Below, piece by piece: positions 17,539 to 29,118 of a stretch of 64,000 nucleotides of DNA; the stretch's first letter is position 1, and each line of letters starts with the position of its first letter. Origin of the DNA: an uncultured Armatimonadota bacterium (GTDB taxonomy: Bacteria > Armatimonadota > Fimbriimonadia > Fimbriimonadales > Fimbriimonadaceae); the NCBI GenBank assembly GCA_903927025.1, contig CAIYLG010000043.1, positions 56,387-120,386 of the forward strand, written 5' to 3'. The notes below the pieces were generated by a model. That model searched no databases. It had not been told where the DNA came from and was given only the letters and a program-made list of their open reading frames with translations. Made by a program: the position numbers and the translations under genes.

Positions 17539-17751
17539 CTACTGTCCGTCCTTGGCGCCCTTCTTGGCCTTCTTCGTCACGGATGCTTTAAATTCTGCGG
17601 CTTGCTCTGGGGTTAAAGTGGGCCCCGGTTCTGCAAGTTGCTTCGGCTGTTTCGCTGTGGAATCGTTTTCGGTTGCAGGAGTTGATGAACTACATCCGTT
17701 TAGACTCAAGAAGGCGATCGTCAATAGGGAAGCGAGGACAATTGTTTTCAT
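17539..17751 (-). CDS. small lipoprotein
   Basis: 70 residues. The signal peptide ends with a lipobox (LSLNGC; Cys20 would be lipidated), followed by a Ser/Thr/Pro-rich linker and a short Lys-rich helix (AAEFKASVTKKAKKGAKDG). It is encoded directly before the GDPD gene. The function is unknown. The call rests on the lipobox and size. Confidence 0.65.
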   Translation of the reverse strand: MKTIVLASLLTIAFLSLNGCSSSTPATENDSTAKQPKQLAEPGPTLTPEQAAEFKASVTKKAKKGAKDGQ

Positions 17752-17835
17752 AGGTGAGTTGAGGCACAGAAAGTGACTCCGCCATTAACATACGAATGGA
17801 TGGCAGAGACACGGAACGGCGGTGGGAGGAGGAGA

Positions 17836-18657
17836 TCAGTCGTTGAACCAGGTGATGCCGTACTGAGTGTTGATGTAGGCGGCTTCCTGGGCGCAGGTCA
17901 GGCCTGCAATGGTGTTGTTCGTGGAAGATGGGTCCGCACAGTAACCAAGCTGATCGGTTGGATTCTTCGGCAGACCCCACAGATTCTGCCCCTGATCGAA
18001 GCCAGCCTTGAACGCGACAGCCTTTGCATGCCCATCCGCATAGTTCATGTTGAAATGATCCCCATGTCGGAGCTGAGAATTTGATTTGTCGCCGATGTAG
18101 TACTGAACGATGTAGTTCGGGCAAATGGTATAGCGGGGATTGTCGCCAGTGTCACCGTAAACGAATACCTGGGCTGAACTGACCAGCTGAGAAAGTGGAA
18201 CACCAGGCTCGGTATATCCACCCGCAAAGTGGATTCGATTGCCAACCATTGCAGTGCGGCTTCCGGACGTTACGCCCCAATCATAGCCGTAGCCAATGCA
18301 CTGCTTGCGAGGATTGGTGGTCTCTTGACCGGTGCAATCGTCGCCCGAATTATCGAGAATATACTCAGTTCTGTCTGGGCAGAAGAATACATCGTAATTC
18401 TTAATGTAAGGCTGAAGAATGGCATAGAAGTCCGTATCTTCTGCCGCTCCGCTCGTGTGTACTAACGATGGTGCGACGTCATCATAATCATTAACATAAA
18501 TGCTCATTGCAATTCCAGCCTGCTTCATATTGCTGAGGCATGATGTGCGTTTGGCGGATTCTTTAGCTTGAGCAAACACTGGGAAAAGAATAGCGGCTAG
18601 GATTGCAATAATCGCGATGACAACTAACAATTCAATGAGGGTAAAGGCACGTTTCAT
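17836..18657 (-). CDS. type IV prepilin-like protein with H-X9-DG motif
   Basis: 273 residues. It begins with a prepilin peptidase site and hydrophobic helix ([20 protein letters not shown]), where cleavage and methylation of the Phe is expected. [18 protein letters not shown] then follows, typical of the large prepilin-like families of Armatimonadota, Planctomycetota and relatives. The C-terminal part has [16 protein letters not shown], an exact H-X9-DG motif, and several Cys residues. Such proteins are thought to be minor pilins or secretion pseudopilins, and genomes of these phyla carry many copies. No pilus assembly genes are nearby, so it is a dispersed copy. Confidence 0.93.
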   Translation of the reverse strand: MKRAFTLIELLVVIAIIAILAAILFPVFAQAKESAKRTSCLSNMKQAGIAMSIYVNDYDDVAPSLVHTSGAAEDTDFYAILQPYIKNYDVFFCPDRTEYILDNSGDDCTGQETTNPRKQCIGYGYDWGVTSGSRTAMVGNRIHFAGGYTEPGVPLSQLVSSAQVFVYGDTGDNPRYTICPNYIVQYYIGDKSNSQLRHGDHFNMNYADGHAKAVAFKAGFDQGQNLWGLPKNPTDQLGYCADPSSTNNTIAGLTCAQEAAYINTQYGITWFND

Positions 18658-19056
18658 AGCTTAATCAACCTTAACAAAACTGGATATGAGTTAACTCAAT
18701 CGCATACATTATAAAATGTGTCCTGTTAAGGCACGTGACGATTAGTTAAGGCAGAATTAACTATCGTGTTAACACTAGTGACGATTACCAGGTTCGGGAC
18801 AGTTTTCCAAGGAATTTCTTTTAGAGGGCAAGGATTACGGGCATTTGCGCATGCACGGATCAATCGCCGACTAATTCGTCCTGGACATATTTGATCAGAA
18901 CCGTTACCCGTGAGCCCAATCTGGCTTGCACACAGAAGCACGCACATTTCTCCGAGGGAGGACTCGGGAGAAAAGAATCTCCGGGCAATGGTCGGAATTC
19001 CGAAGTCATGCCCCGGGGCACCTCAGATTCGATAATCCGAAGACCGTATTTGTCGT
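18658..19056. other. intergenic region upstream of the prepilin, downstream of atpG
   Basis: No gene is supported. TATAAT on the minus strand (18708-18713) is a good -10 for the prepilin, about 50 nt before its ATG; the -35 is weak. The 10-mer GTGACGATTA occurs twice (18735-18744 and 18778-18787) just upstream, and could be a regulator's direct repeat. Whether the atp operon ends with a terminator here is not clear. Confidence 0.4.
18708..18713 (-). promoter_or_regulatory. -10 element of the prepilin promoter
   Basis: A perfect TATAAT on the minus strand lies about 50 nt before the prepilin ATG (18657). A clear -35 is not seen at 17 nt. Confidence 0.4.
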
Positions 19057-19953
19057 CTAGAAGCTTTTGTTGCCTGACAACGCCTCGAATCCAGAAACAA
19101 CATCAAATAGTTCTTCGTCGATCCCGCTTTGACGCAAACTGTGGAACTTGCCGTTTAGACTCTCCAGCAGCTCCTCAATGTTCTTTTCGGCACGTTGCAT
19201 TGCCGCAAGTCGGCTGGCGTTTTCACTTGATAGAGACTCCGCGCACGCTCTAAATATTGTGATGAATAGGTGGCCGCTGATGAGCGCGCTTAGAGTAGCT
19301 GTTCTGTTGCAGAGGATCTCTGGCAAGGTCGCGGTAGGCCAATGAACCTTGACTAGATCACGCCTCCATATTTCATCCAGTGGAAGCAATTGTTGCCCAA
19401 GCGGCTCGTAGAGCGCCCCGGGTTTGGGCGTGTTGTGGAAAATGTAGACCCTCAAGTTAGTCGCATTGTTCCCGGCGGTTTCGACTGAGATCTGTATCTC
19501 CCCAACAAGTTGGGTTATCGATTCGACAGATGTCGGTACCGAAAATTGCCCCTTCACATCAAGTCCAGCATCCGCCAACAGCCAACGAACCCGTTCTCCT
19601 ACCGCCCAGATGTGTGGCTTGCCTGGGAGTGCCTTGATTGCATTGATTGTGAAGTCGGCAATGACTTCATTGAACCGGCCAACGAGTCCTTGATCCGATC
19701 CAAACACCACTGCAGTCAAGTTGGCCTGATCTGTTTTGGGAAGCTCTCGCGATGAAACAGGGGCTAGTCCGGTTTGCCGAAAACAGGCGCTAAGGCCCAT
19801 ATCTAAAGCCAGGGAGTAGTCCGCCAAGGCGAGTACGGAGGCCTCGTACTGGCCGATGCTGGAGGCGGCCAATGCCTTCATCGTGCGGACCACAGACTGT
19901 AGGTCTCCTGCACTGTCGATCTTTCTGCGCAAACTCGCAACAGAGTCGCTCAT
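19057..19953 (-). CDS. atpG: N-type ATPase gamma subunit
   Basis: 298 residues, normal for the F-type central stalk subunit. The N-terminal helix ([26 protein letters not shown]) and the C-terminal helix ([35 protein letters not shown]) form the rotating coiled coil. They flank a middle domain with [17 protein letters not shown], the family's conserved segment. The start overlaps the stop of atpA by 4 nt (ATGA). It is the last gene of the nine-gene atp cluster. Confidence 0.93.
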   Translation of the reverse strand: MSDSVASLRRKIDSAGDLQSVVRTMKALAASSIGQYEASVLALADYSLALDMGLSACFRQTGLAPVSSRELPKTDQANLTAVVFGSDQGLVGRFNEVIADFTINAIKALPGKPHIWAVGERVRWLLADAGLDVKGQFSVPTSVESITQLVGEIQISVETAGNNATNLRVYIFHNTPKPGALYEPLGQQLLPLDEIWRRDLVKVHWPTATLPEILCNRTATLSALISGHLFITIFRACAESLSSENASRLAAMQRAEKNIEELLESLNGKFHSLRQSGIDEELFDVVSGFEALSGNKSF

Positions 19954-21503
19954 GGTTTCGCCACAGGTTTTGTAGAAGCATCAAAGGCTGCAAGTGAGTT
20001 TCTGGCAATATCGATGATCTTGTCTCGGTCCTCATCGCTCAGTTTGGTTGCGGTTTGAAACCTATCCATCATATCTTTGGGTAAGCCGAAGGCACCGGAG
20101 CGAACTGCCTTTGCTGCTTCGGGCATTTTTTCCAGAGGGATTGAGTCGAAAAGTTTTGCCGTGAGAGCCAGGAGAATTGCAATCTGCTCCGGTACAGATA
20201 CAGGTGAATGTTCGGCCTGCTTCAGGCAGGCCCGAATTCGCTGACCATGCTCGATGGTCTTCCTTGTATCCTCATCAAGGCGGGCACCAAATCGGGAGAA
20301 AGCCTCCAGCTCTTCGAACTGAGCGTACTGAAGCTTAAGATCGCCAGCGACTAAGCGAAAGGCTGCTATTTGAGCTTTGCCACCAACCCTAGAGACAGAC
20401 TTTCCGACATCCACTGCGGGAAGGACTCCCAACTCGAAGAGGGATGGGGACAGGTAGATCTGCCCGTCTGTAATAGAAATCAAATTGGTAGGAATATAGG
20501 CCGAAATATCTTGAGCTTCTGTCTCAATGATCGGGAGGGCTGTAAGCGATCCGCCGCCACCTTCTTCCCCTAGGTGAGTTGCCCTTTCAAGCATGCGCGA
20601 ATGGATATAAAAGATGTCGCCTGGGAAGGCCTCGCGGCCAGGAGGTCTTCTAAGAAGCAGGGACAGTTCTCGGTAGGCACGCGCGTGATGGGTCAGATCA
20701 TCGTAAACGATAAGAACATCACGCCCTGCTTCCATGAAGTATTCGGCAATGCTCGTGGCAGCGTACGGGGCGATGTAGGCAAGACCGGGAGGGTCATTGC
20801 CTTCCGTGACCACGACAACCGTGTAGTCCATTGCTCCTTTTTCTCTTAGAACTGCAATGGCCTGAGCAACCGCAGAGCCCCGCTGGCCAATTGCACAATA
20901 GACGCAGACAACGTTCTTGTCACCCTGGTTGAGGATCGTATCGATGGCGATGGCGGTTTTGCCCGTTTGGCGATCACCCAGGATCAGTTCGCGTTGGCCT
21001 CTGCCTATTGGTATCAGGGCATCCAGAACCATAATCCCGGTCTCTAGAGGAACCGTGACCGGAGCTCGATCCATGATCGGAGTCGCTGGGCGTTCGATGG
21101 GACGACGTGCGACTTCGACTACCGCGCCCTTGTCGTCAAGTGGTCGTCCAAGAGGGTCGACAACTCTTCCCAGCAGCCCATCTCCTACTGGAACATCGAT
21201 CACTCGGCCCGTGCGCTCCACTTCGTCACCTACGTGGAGGAGCCAATCCTCGCCGAGCAAAACAACGCCAATCTCATCCTCGTCAACGTTAAAGGCGATT
21301 CCAAAGACTCCACTTGGAAACTTTATAAGTTCTTCGAATCCAATATTTGGAAGCCCGGTGACCGTTGCGATTCCTGTGGAAACAGACTTAACCTTGCCCA
21401 CTTCGCGAGCAACAAGCTCAGGCGTGAATTCTTCTAGGGCCTTATCGATGCCTTTAAACGTACGATCAACCTCGAATTCCAAATCTTCAGGTTCAGAGTT
21501 CAT
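19950..21503 (-). CDS. atpA: N-type ATPase alpha subunit
   Basis: 517 residues, usual length. The nucleotide-binding P-loop is GDRQTGKT at residues 176-183, with the alpha-type [23 protein letters not shown] and [30 protein letters not shown] segments follow, as in all alpha subunits. [10 protein letters not shown] carries the conserved Arg that reaches the catalytic beta site. The alpha subunit binds but does not turn over nucleotide. It overlaps atpF upstream and atpG downstream by 4 nt each. Confidence 0.97.
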   Translation of the reverse strand: MNSEPEDLEFEVDRTFKGIDKALEEFTPELVAREVGKVKSVSTGIATVTGLPNIGFEELIKFPSGVFGIAFNVDEDEIGVVLLGEDWLLHVGDEVERTGRVIDVPVGDGLLGRVVDPLGRPLDDKGAVVEVARRPIERPATPIMDRAPVTVPLETGIMVLDALIPIGRGQRELILGDRQTGKTAIAIDTILNQGDKNVVCVYCAIGQRGSAVAQAIAVLREKGAMDYTVVVVTEGNDPPGLAYIAPYAATSIAEYFMEAGRDVLIVYDDLTHHARAYRELSLLLRRPPGREAFPGDIFYIHSRMLERATHLGEEGGGGSLTALPIIETEAQDISAYIPTNLISITDGQIYLSPSLFELGVLPAVDVGKSVSRVGGKAQIAAFRLVAGDLKLQYAQFEELEAFSRFGARLDEDTRKTIEHGQRIRACLKQAEHSPVSVPEQIAILLALTAKLFDSIPLEKMPEAAKAVRSGAFGLPKDMMDRFQTATKLSDEDRDKIIDIARNSLAAFDASTKPVAKP

Positions 21504-22291
21504 TTGGTTACAGTCAATGCTGGCTCCGGTGGGGCCTTAGCAGACAAGAGATCATTGACACTGCTTTCTAGGGATTTGAGGTATTCGTCAATGCTCCAAG
21601 AGACCTTTTGCCCGTTCGCGCTCAGCTCAATTCCGCTGATTACATCGGCTGAAGTCTCAAATTGAAGTTCAACCGAAGTGGAATAGATTTCGTTGAGTGC
21701 GTTTTGGATCGTCGCACGTTCGTGGTCAGGAAGGTCGAAAGCACTCCTCACCCGCGAAGGAGATCCAGCATTCTTCAGTCCTTCACCAAGAGCCTCCTTT
21801 GTTTTGGGGTCCATTTCATGCAGTCGTTTGGAGAACACCTCGCTCATTCGCTGTTCTAGGCTTGTTGAGGCAAGCTCTGACAGCGCCTTTCTGCTGATCG
21901 CAAACACCTGCTGACTTGTACGGCGAGTGAGTTCCTTATTGATGTGGGCTGCATTGGACTGGAGCATTGCTTGGCGCTTTGTGGCCAAGTCATCGGCCGC
22001 CTTTCGAGCTTCACCCAACAATCGCTCTCTCTCAATCTTGGCATCGTGCGTCGCTTTGGTCATAAGCGCTTTCCGCTTCAGATCAAACTCTTGATTCTTA
22101 TGTTCAAACTCTTCGTGCTCTGTTTGTGCTTCGGCCTTTTGGGTATGAGCCGAGGCAATTTCAGCCGCAATTTTCTTCTCTCGCGCTTCAATCGCGGAGA
22201 GGATAGGCTTGTACAGAAATCTCTTCATCAGCCAAACCAAAACCAGGAAGTTGATGACCTGGGCACAAACTGTGAACCAATCAATTAGCAT
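21500..22291 (-). CDS. atpF: N-type ATPase b subunit with delta-like C-terminus
   Basis: 263 residues, about 100 longer than an ordinary b subunit. One membrane helix ([26 protein letters not shown]) is followed by a long charged coiled coil (about 40-130). The last ~80 residues ([20 protein letters not shown] ... [27 protein letters not shown]) resemble the C-terminal part of F1 delta (IIGG ... D.S...L..L). No separate delta gene exists in the cluster. As is known for N-ATPases, the peripheral stalk therefore seems to use this long b with an added delta-like end. Confidence 0.9.
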   Translation of the reverse strand: MLIDWFTVCAQVINFLVLVWLMKRFLYKPILSAIEAREKKIAAEIASAHTQKAEAQTEHEEFEHKNQEFDLKRKALMTKATHDAKIERERLLGEARKAADDLATKRQAMLQSNAAHINKELTRRTSQQVFAISRKALSELASTSLEQRMSEVFSKRLHEMDPKTKEALGEGLKNAGSPSRVRSAFDLPDHERATIQNALNEIYSTSVELQFETSADVISGIELSANGQKVSWSIDEYLKSLESSVNDLLSAKAPPEPALTVTK

Positions 22292-22295
22292 GGGC

Positions 22296-22577
22296 TCACT
22301 TGTGACTGGCTAGACTCAAGAAATGACCCCAGAACGGATTGGCAAAGATGAGGATCATCGAGACGACAAAGCAGTAGATTGCCAAAGATTCAATCATTGC
22401 TAAACCGACGAACAAGGTGCGAGTGATCGTTGGGGCGGCATCCGGCTGCTGGGCAATCGAGCTTAACGCGGTTGCAACCGCCTTCCCCTCGCCGAGAGCA
22501 GGGGCAATACACCCGATGCTGATCGTGAGCCCCGCCGAAGATATTGAGGCGACGGCGATAACGGTTGTGCTATCCAT
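22296..22577 (-). CDS. atpE: N-type ATPase c subunit (rotor ring)
   Basis: 93 residues in two membrane hairpin helices. The conserved loop is SSIAQQPDAAPTITR. Helix 2 contains the ion-binding Glu63 followed by Ser64 and Tyr68 (MIESLAIYCF). A second carboxylate, Glu30, lies in helix 1 (PALGEGKA); two carboxylates are a hallmark of N-type rings. The usual Thr after the ES pair of Na+-type rings is Leu here, so I cannot tell from sequence whether Na+ or H+ is transported. A Shine-Dalgarno (AAGGA) lies upstream. The gene sits between atpB and atpF. Confidence 0.94.
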   Translation of the reverse strand: MDSTTVIAVASISSAGLTISIGCIAPALGEGKAVATALSSIAQQPDAAPTITRTLFVGLAMIESLAIYCFVVSMILIFANPFWGHFLSLASHK

Positions 22578-22609
22578 TGGAGTTTCCTTGTTTCATGAGT
22601 TGTCATTAG

Positions 22610-23341
22610 TCAGGTTGCGTGAGTCTGTGCCGAAGTTCCTTTCGACCCCTTTTTTGCCTTTTTGGAGCTTGTCGCCGCGGCAATATAAACTGCGGCAAGA
22701 ATCGTAAAGATGTAAGCTTGAACCATGCCTGTCAGCAAGCCGAGGAGGGTCATAACGACCGGGAAGACAAACGGAGTAATCGTCAACAAGATGCTGATAA
22801 TCATTGCCCCACTCATCATGTTGCCGAACAGCCGAACGGCCAGGGCGAGAGTCCTCGAAAGTTCACTGATGATGTTGAAAGGCAACATGATCACGGTCGG
22901 CTGCAGGTAGGACTTCAGATAGCCTCCAAACCCCCGATCCTCTATACCAAAGAGAGGAACGGCTACGAAAACGCAGAGCGCCAGGGCGGCGGTAGTCGAG
23001 AGAGAACCAGTTGGCGGCTCGTAGCCAGGGATGACCGTAAATAGGCTCGCTGTCGCGACGAAGAGGAACAGAGTGCCAAGGAAGGGAAGATACTTCTTAG
23101 GGTTGCGGAGCCCGACGTCTTCAATTTGATTTTGGATGGATGTCACAACGATCTCCAAAAGACTCTGCCAACGCTTTGGCTGCAGACGTCTGGAGAGTTT
23201 CCGCGTCACGAGGAAAGACCCAAGAACCAACACGGCCATGATGGCCCAGCTATAGACAATCGTCCCGTTTAGCTTCAGGAATCCGTATTGCCAAAACACC
23301 AACCCATCGGAACTAAGGCGCACGGGTTGCCCCCTGCGCAT
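22610..23341 (-). CDS. atpB: N-type ATPase a subunit (ion channel)
   Basis: 243 residues with five to six membrane helices. The essential channel Arg is Arg170 in ELSRTLALAVRLFGNMMSG, the counterpart of E. coli Arg210. PFLGTLFLFVATASL and GMVQAYIFTILAAVYI match the conserved helices of the family. The start ATG 23341 overlaps the preceding atpR by 29 nt; GTG 23323 would be an alternative. Partner of the c ring in ion translocation. Confidence 0.95.
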   Translation of the reverse strand: MRRGQPVRLSSDGLVFWQYGFLKLNGTIVYSWAIMAVLVLGSFLVTRKLSRRLQPKRWQSLLEIVVTSIQNQIEDVGLRNPKKYLPFLGTLFLFVATASLFTVIPGYEPPTGSLSTTAALALCVFVAVPLFGIEDRGFGGYLKSYLQPTVIMLPFNIISELSRTLALAVRLFGNMMSGAMIISILLTITPFVFPVVMTLLGLLTGMVQAYIFTILAAVYIAAATSSKKAKKGSKGTSAQTHAT

Positions 23342-23627
23342 CGCACAGTGTTGATTCCTTCGGCAGGCGCGTGAACCACATCACCATTTGCCTTGCCAAC
23401 ATGAAGCCAAGGAGACAAAAGAGAAGCCTTGCGATGCCTCCAGTCGATGCCCAATAAAATCCAATCAGCGTGAGGCCCATCCGAGAAATCAGGCTGCCAA
23501 GAAACCAAGCTGCTGGCGCTCTCGCTGTGACAGCTTTGCCGACTGTCCACCAAAGGCCGCCGAAGAAAATTGCTCCCAGCCCAGCGCCGAGGAACAGGGT
23601 TAAAGCGGAAGCGAAGATCTCACTCAT
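23313..23627 (-). CDS. atpR: N-ATPase AtpR subunit
   Basis: 104 residues from ATG 23627, with the strong Shine-Dalgarno AGGAGG ahead of it; the longer open frame to 23657 is less likely. Three hydrophobic helices: LTLFLGAGLGAIFFGGLWWTVGKAV, APAAWFLGSLISRMGLTLIGFYW and ARLLFCLLGFMLARQMVMW. Size, topology and position between atpQ and atpB match the AtpR protein found in N-type ATPase operons. It is thought to contact the rotor ring or help its assembly. It overlaps atpQ by 8 nt and atpB by 29 nt. Confidence 0.88.
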   Translation of the reverse strand: MSEIFASALTLFLGAGLGAIFFGGLWWTVGKAVTARAPAAWFLGSLISRMGLTLIGFYWASTGGIARLLFCLLGFMLARQMVMWFTRLPKESTLCDAQGATRAP

Positions 23628-23950
23628 CGTCTCCTCCTGGGTCTTCGTGCATTGCACGATCTTGCTTTGAAACCCAGTGCCAGGCGTTATAGCAACCCAG
23701 TGTTAGGCCCGCCGCGAGCAGGGCAAGCGTCCACGAGTGACCTCCCGAATGGTTCTTGTCGAGCCAACTTCCGATGCCGGCTCCAATGAGGGTTGGAATC
23801 GTGACGGACCAGCCGACTAGCCCCATCATTCCTAAGCCAAACCAAACGGTCCGGTCAGATGTCCGTCGAGCCTTAACTTTCCGTGAAGCCTCAGCCTCAA
23901 TGTGATCAATGAGAACCTCACGCTGGTTTGGGCTCTTTTGGCTGTCTTGA

Positions 23951-23958
<8 letters not shown>
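23620..23958 (-). CDS. atpQ: N-ATPase AtpQ (AtpI-like) subunit
   Basis: 112 residues from ATG 23958, which overlaps the stop of atpC. Residues 40-90 hold two membrane helices: VWFGLGMMGLVGWSVTIPTLIGAGIGSWLD and SWTLALLAAGLTLGCYNAWHWV. The WSVTIPTLIGAGIGSWLD pattern with Gly and an Asp end is that of AtpI/AtpQ proteins. These help c-ring assembly in F-type ATPases. Its place after atpC is that of atpQ in N-type operons. The N-terminal ~35 residues are charged and probably cytoplasmic. Confidence 0.88.
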
Positions 23959-26946
<2,988 letters not shown>

Positions 26947-26950
<4 letters not shown>

Positions 26951-27807
26951 CGCGTAGTTGCCCCTGCTTTTGAATGGCGGTCGCCTGCTAAACACGTAAG
27001 CATGGTTTCGATGACTCGCTTGCACTCGGTTGGATCTTTCACCTGAATGCATGCGACTCCCGCCTCCTTTGCTGGATAGTCATTTCCTCCAGGGAACAAA
27101 GCATCCCCGACATAAGTCATTTCGGGAATAGTAACGCCGAGGGTTTCGCACAGCTTCTTAATTCCGTAGGCCTTGTCGATGCCGGCACGTGTCACGTCAA
27201 TAGATGTGGTCCCACCAAGACGTACGGAAAACTCCGGAATCAGCTTTTCGAGACGATCTCTCATTTTTTGCCGTTTGTTGAAGTCCGGGTCCCAACTCTT
27301 CTTTGCATCGATTGGCGCGGCCTGTCCAAGAGCTGACCAAGTGATTTGGCTCCCGCGATCTTCGATCTGTGGACCCCATGTCCTCGGGATCCTAAACTCA
27401 GATTCTTCGACGACCTCAGTAAGAGACTCTGTGATTTTCTCGCGCTCAGCATCGGTGAAGTCCTCTTCGTATAAGAGTTTCCAGCCACTCCGAAATGAAT
27501 AGAATTTCGTTCCACAGGTAGGGAGAAGGGAAAGGTTTGCCAGTCTGGCGTCTTCAACCAGCTCGGACAGAAGCTGGCTCTGAAACTGGGGCCATCCACC
27601 GCCAGAGATGACGGCTACCTTGACAATGCTGAGGAGGGCGTCCAAAAGCAATGCCATTTCGGCATCGATCGCAGATTTACTTTCCGCAAGCGTTCCGTCA
27701 AGGTCGAATATGATGAGCTTTTTCAACTTCCGTACACTGCCGGCTTGCGGCGTGAAGGTGCCTGATCGGACGAAACTTCTGAAGGCCGGCTTAGGCAACT
27801 CCAACAA
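26947..27807 (-). CDS. HAD-IIB phosphatase/phosphomannomutase-like protein
   Basis: Up to 286 residues. The family's motifs: LIIFDLDGTLAESK (nucleophile Asp, motif I), VAVISGGGWPQF (motif II), and YVGDALFPGGNDYP with KAYGIKKLCETLGV (motifs III/IV, Lys and metal-binding Asp). The late GGTTSIDVTRAGIDKAYGIKKL is close to eukaryotic-type phosphomannomutase and to HAD-IIB sucrose- or mannosyl-phosphate phosphatases. The TTG at 27807 has no good Shine-Dalgarno, and TTG 27726 just before KKLIIFD is a possible alternative, so the start is uncertain. Its stop overlaps the GH130 start. Given the neighbour, mannose-phosphate handling is plausible. Confidence 0.8.
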
Positions 27808-27850
27808 AAATAGTCAGGAGTAATTTCATAGGCAACGGGAGGGATCCTGC

Positions 27851-28588
27851 TCAAATCGTCATCACCTCGTGGACGCGGCCCACACGAACGTGTGTCTGGG
27901 ATGTAATTTCACCGCCTTCGTTTTCCCATCTTGCAATGGCTGCCGACTTTGTTTCCTTCGGTACATCGGACCCCGGGTAAATGCCTAGGCTGAAAGAGGG
28001 ACCCTCACCGCTCCACCTCGAAACCACAGGCACGTCTGGTTGGTGGTCAGCGTACATCAGGATCGTTACGGACCCGGCTTCTTGTGGAAAGTGTGCCGCC
28101 TCTGATACAGGAAGTCCGATCCACCTCATGGACAGAATGCTTCCAAATTGACTATGCGAAAATAGGGCTACATTCCCAGTGATTGGGCGCAGCCGACTAA
28201 TCAGGCGATCTGCTCGAGCTGCAACCTGCGCAATAGATTCCCCACCGGGACAGCCATCACGATAGAGATCCCAGTTGCACCGAATGTTCCTAACTGCCTG
28301 AGTAAGCTGCCCTTCATAGTCTCCGTAGTTCCACTCTGCCAAGTCTGGTTCGATCTCAGCAACGGCGCCCGAAAGGGCAAGTTCGCGCGCTCGCATAGCC
28401 CTTTGCAACGGGCTGCAAAGGATCCGACAAAATTTGATGGTTTGGAGCCGTTGCCCAACTTGCTGAGCATCAAGCTCCCCCTGGTTTGTGAGGGGAATAT
28501 CCGTGTTCCCGTTATTGCGTCCTGCCTTAGACCACTTGGTCTCGCCATGGCGGATAAGGTAGATCTTGAGGGATGTTGGTGTGCTCAT
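27851..28588 (-). CDS. histidine phosphatase (phosphoglycerate mutase family)
   Basis: 245 residues. LKIYLIRHGETKWSKAGRNNGNTD contains the phosphorylated His14; ARELALSGAVAEIEPDLAEWNYGDYEG carries the conserved Glu; NVALFSHSQFGS the second His. The GNTDIPLTNQGELDAQ and LCSPLQRAMRARE segments are also standard. Members are phosphoglycerate mutases or broad phosphatases; the FSHSQFGS region and WNYGDYEG point to a phosphatase. It is the first gene of a minus-strand series with the HAD, GH130 and atp genes. Confidence 0.88.
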   Translation of the reverse strand: MSTPTSLKIYLIRHGETKWSKAGRNNGNTDIPLTNQGELDAQQVGQRLQTIKFCRILCSPLQRAMRARELALSGAVAEIEPDLAEWNYGDYEGQLTQAVRNIRCNWDLYRDGCPGGESIAQVAARADRLISRLRPITGNVALFSHSQFGSILSMRWIGLPVSEAAHFPQEAGSVTILMYADHQPDVPVVSRWSGEGPSFSLGIYPGSDVPKETKSAAIARWENEGGEITSQTHVRVGRVHEVMTI

Positions 28589-29118
28589 TGTTTCTCTGCA
28601 GCGGAGGCACCCTTGCGTTGAAAGGTTTGATCCAGCTGGCTTTGCACATAGGAGGCTTTTGGCGTGGGGTCAATGTTCCACTCGTCTGGCTCCAAAATTG
28701 CGATTTCATGCAGACGGCAGAAAAGCGCATGGACCGCTGGGTAGACGTGGATCAAAAACCGCTGTCAGGGAAGTGCGCGTATGTATTTCCACAGGAACCT
28801 TGCGTGTGTATCTGATCGAGCAACGGGGAAACCTACCTTCTGGCAAAAAAGATCCAAATGAGAGTGCGATCATGAAATCCAAATAGGTTCTCGTTGGTGG
28901 TGGCATTCATATGGTCACGATCGAGCATGTCCCCCGCGAACTTGGTCTGGAATTTCGAGTAGCATCGCATCCAAGGCGCTTATAACCAATGGTTTGGATC
29001 TGCAAAAAGCACCGTTTCCCCTTACAATATCTGGGTGATCCTTTAGGACCGACAAGCCACGAACTTGAACCTTTTCGCGAATGTTCAGATGTCGCCTACA
29101 GGCCAAGGGCAGTGAGGG
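28589..29118. other. intergenic region between divergent operons
   Basis: No gene is supported; short frames on both strands have no recognisable domain. The promoters for the histidine-phosphatase/atp unit (minus) and for the DUF1592 gene (plus) should lie here, but I see no clear hexamer pair. Confidence 0.3.

Noticed and set aside
28573..28815. 80-aa plus frame with a hydrophobic start in the gap before the DUF1592 gene
   Set aside because: Overlaps the promoter region of the atp unit, has no ribosome binding site and no family resemblance.
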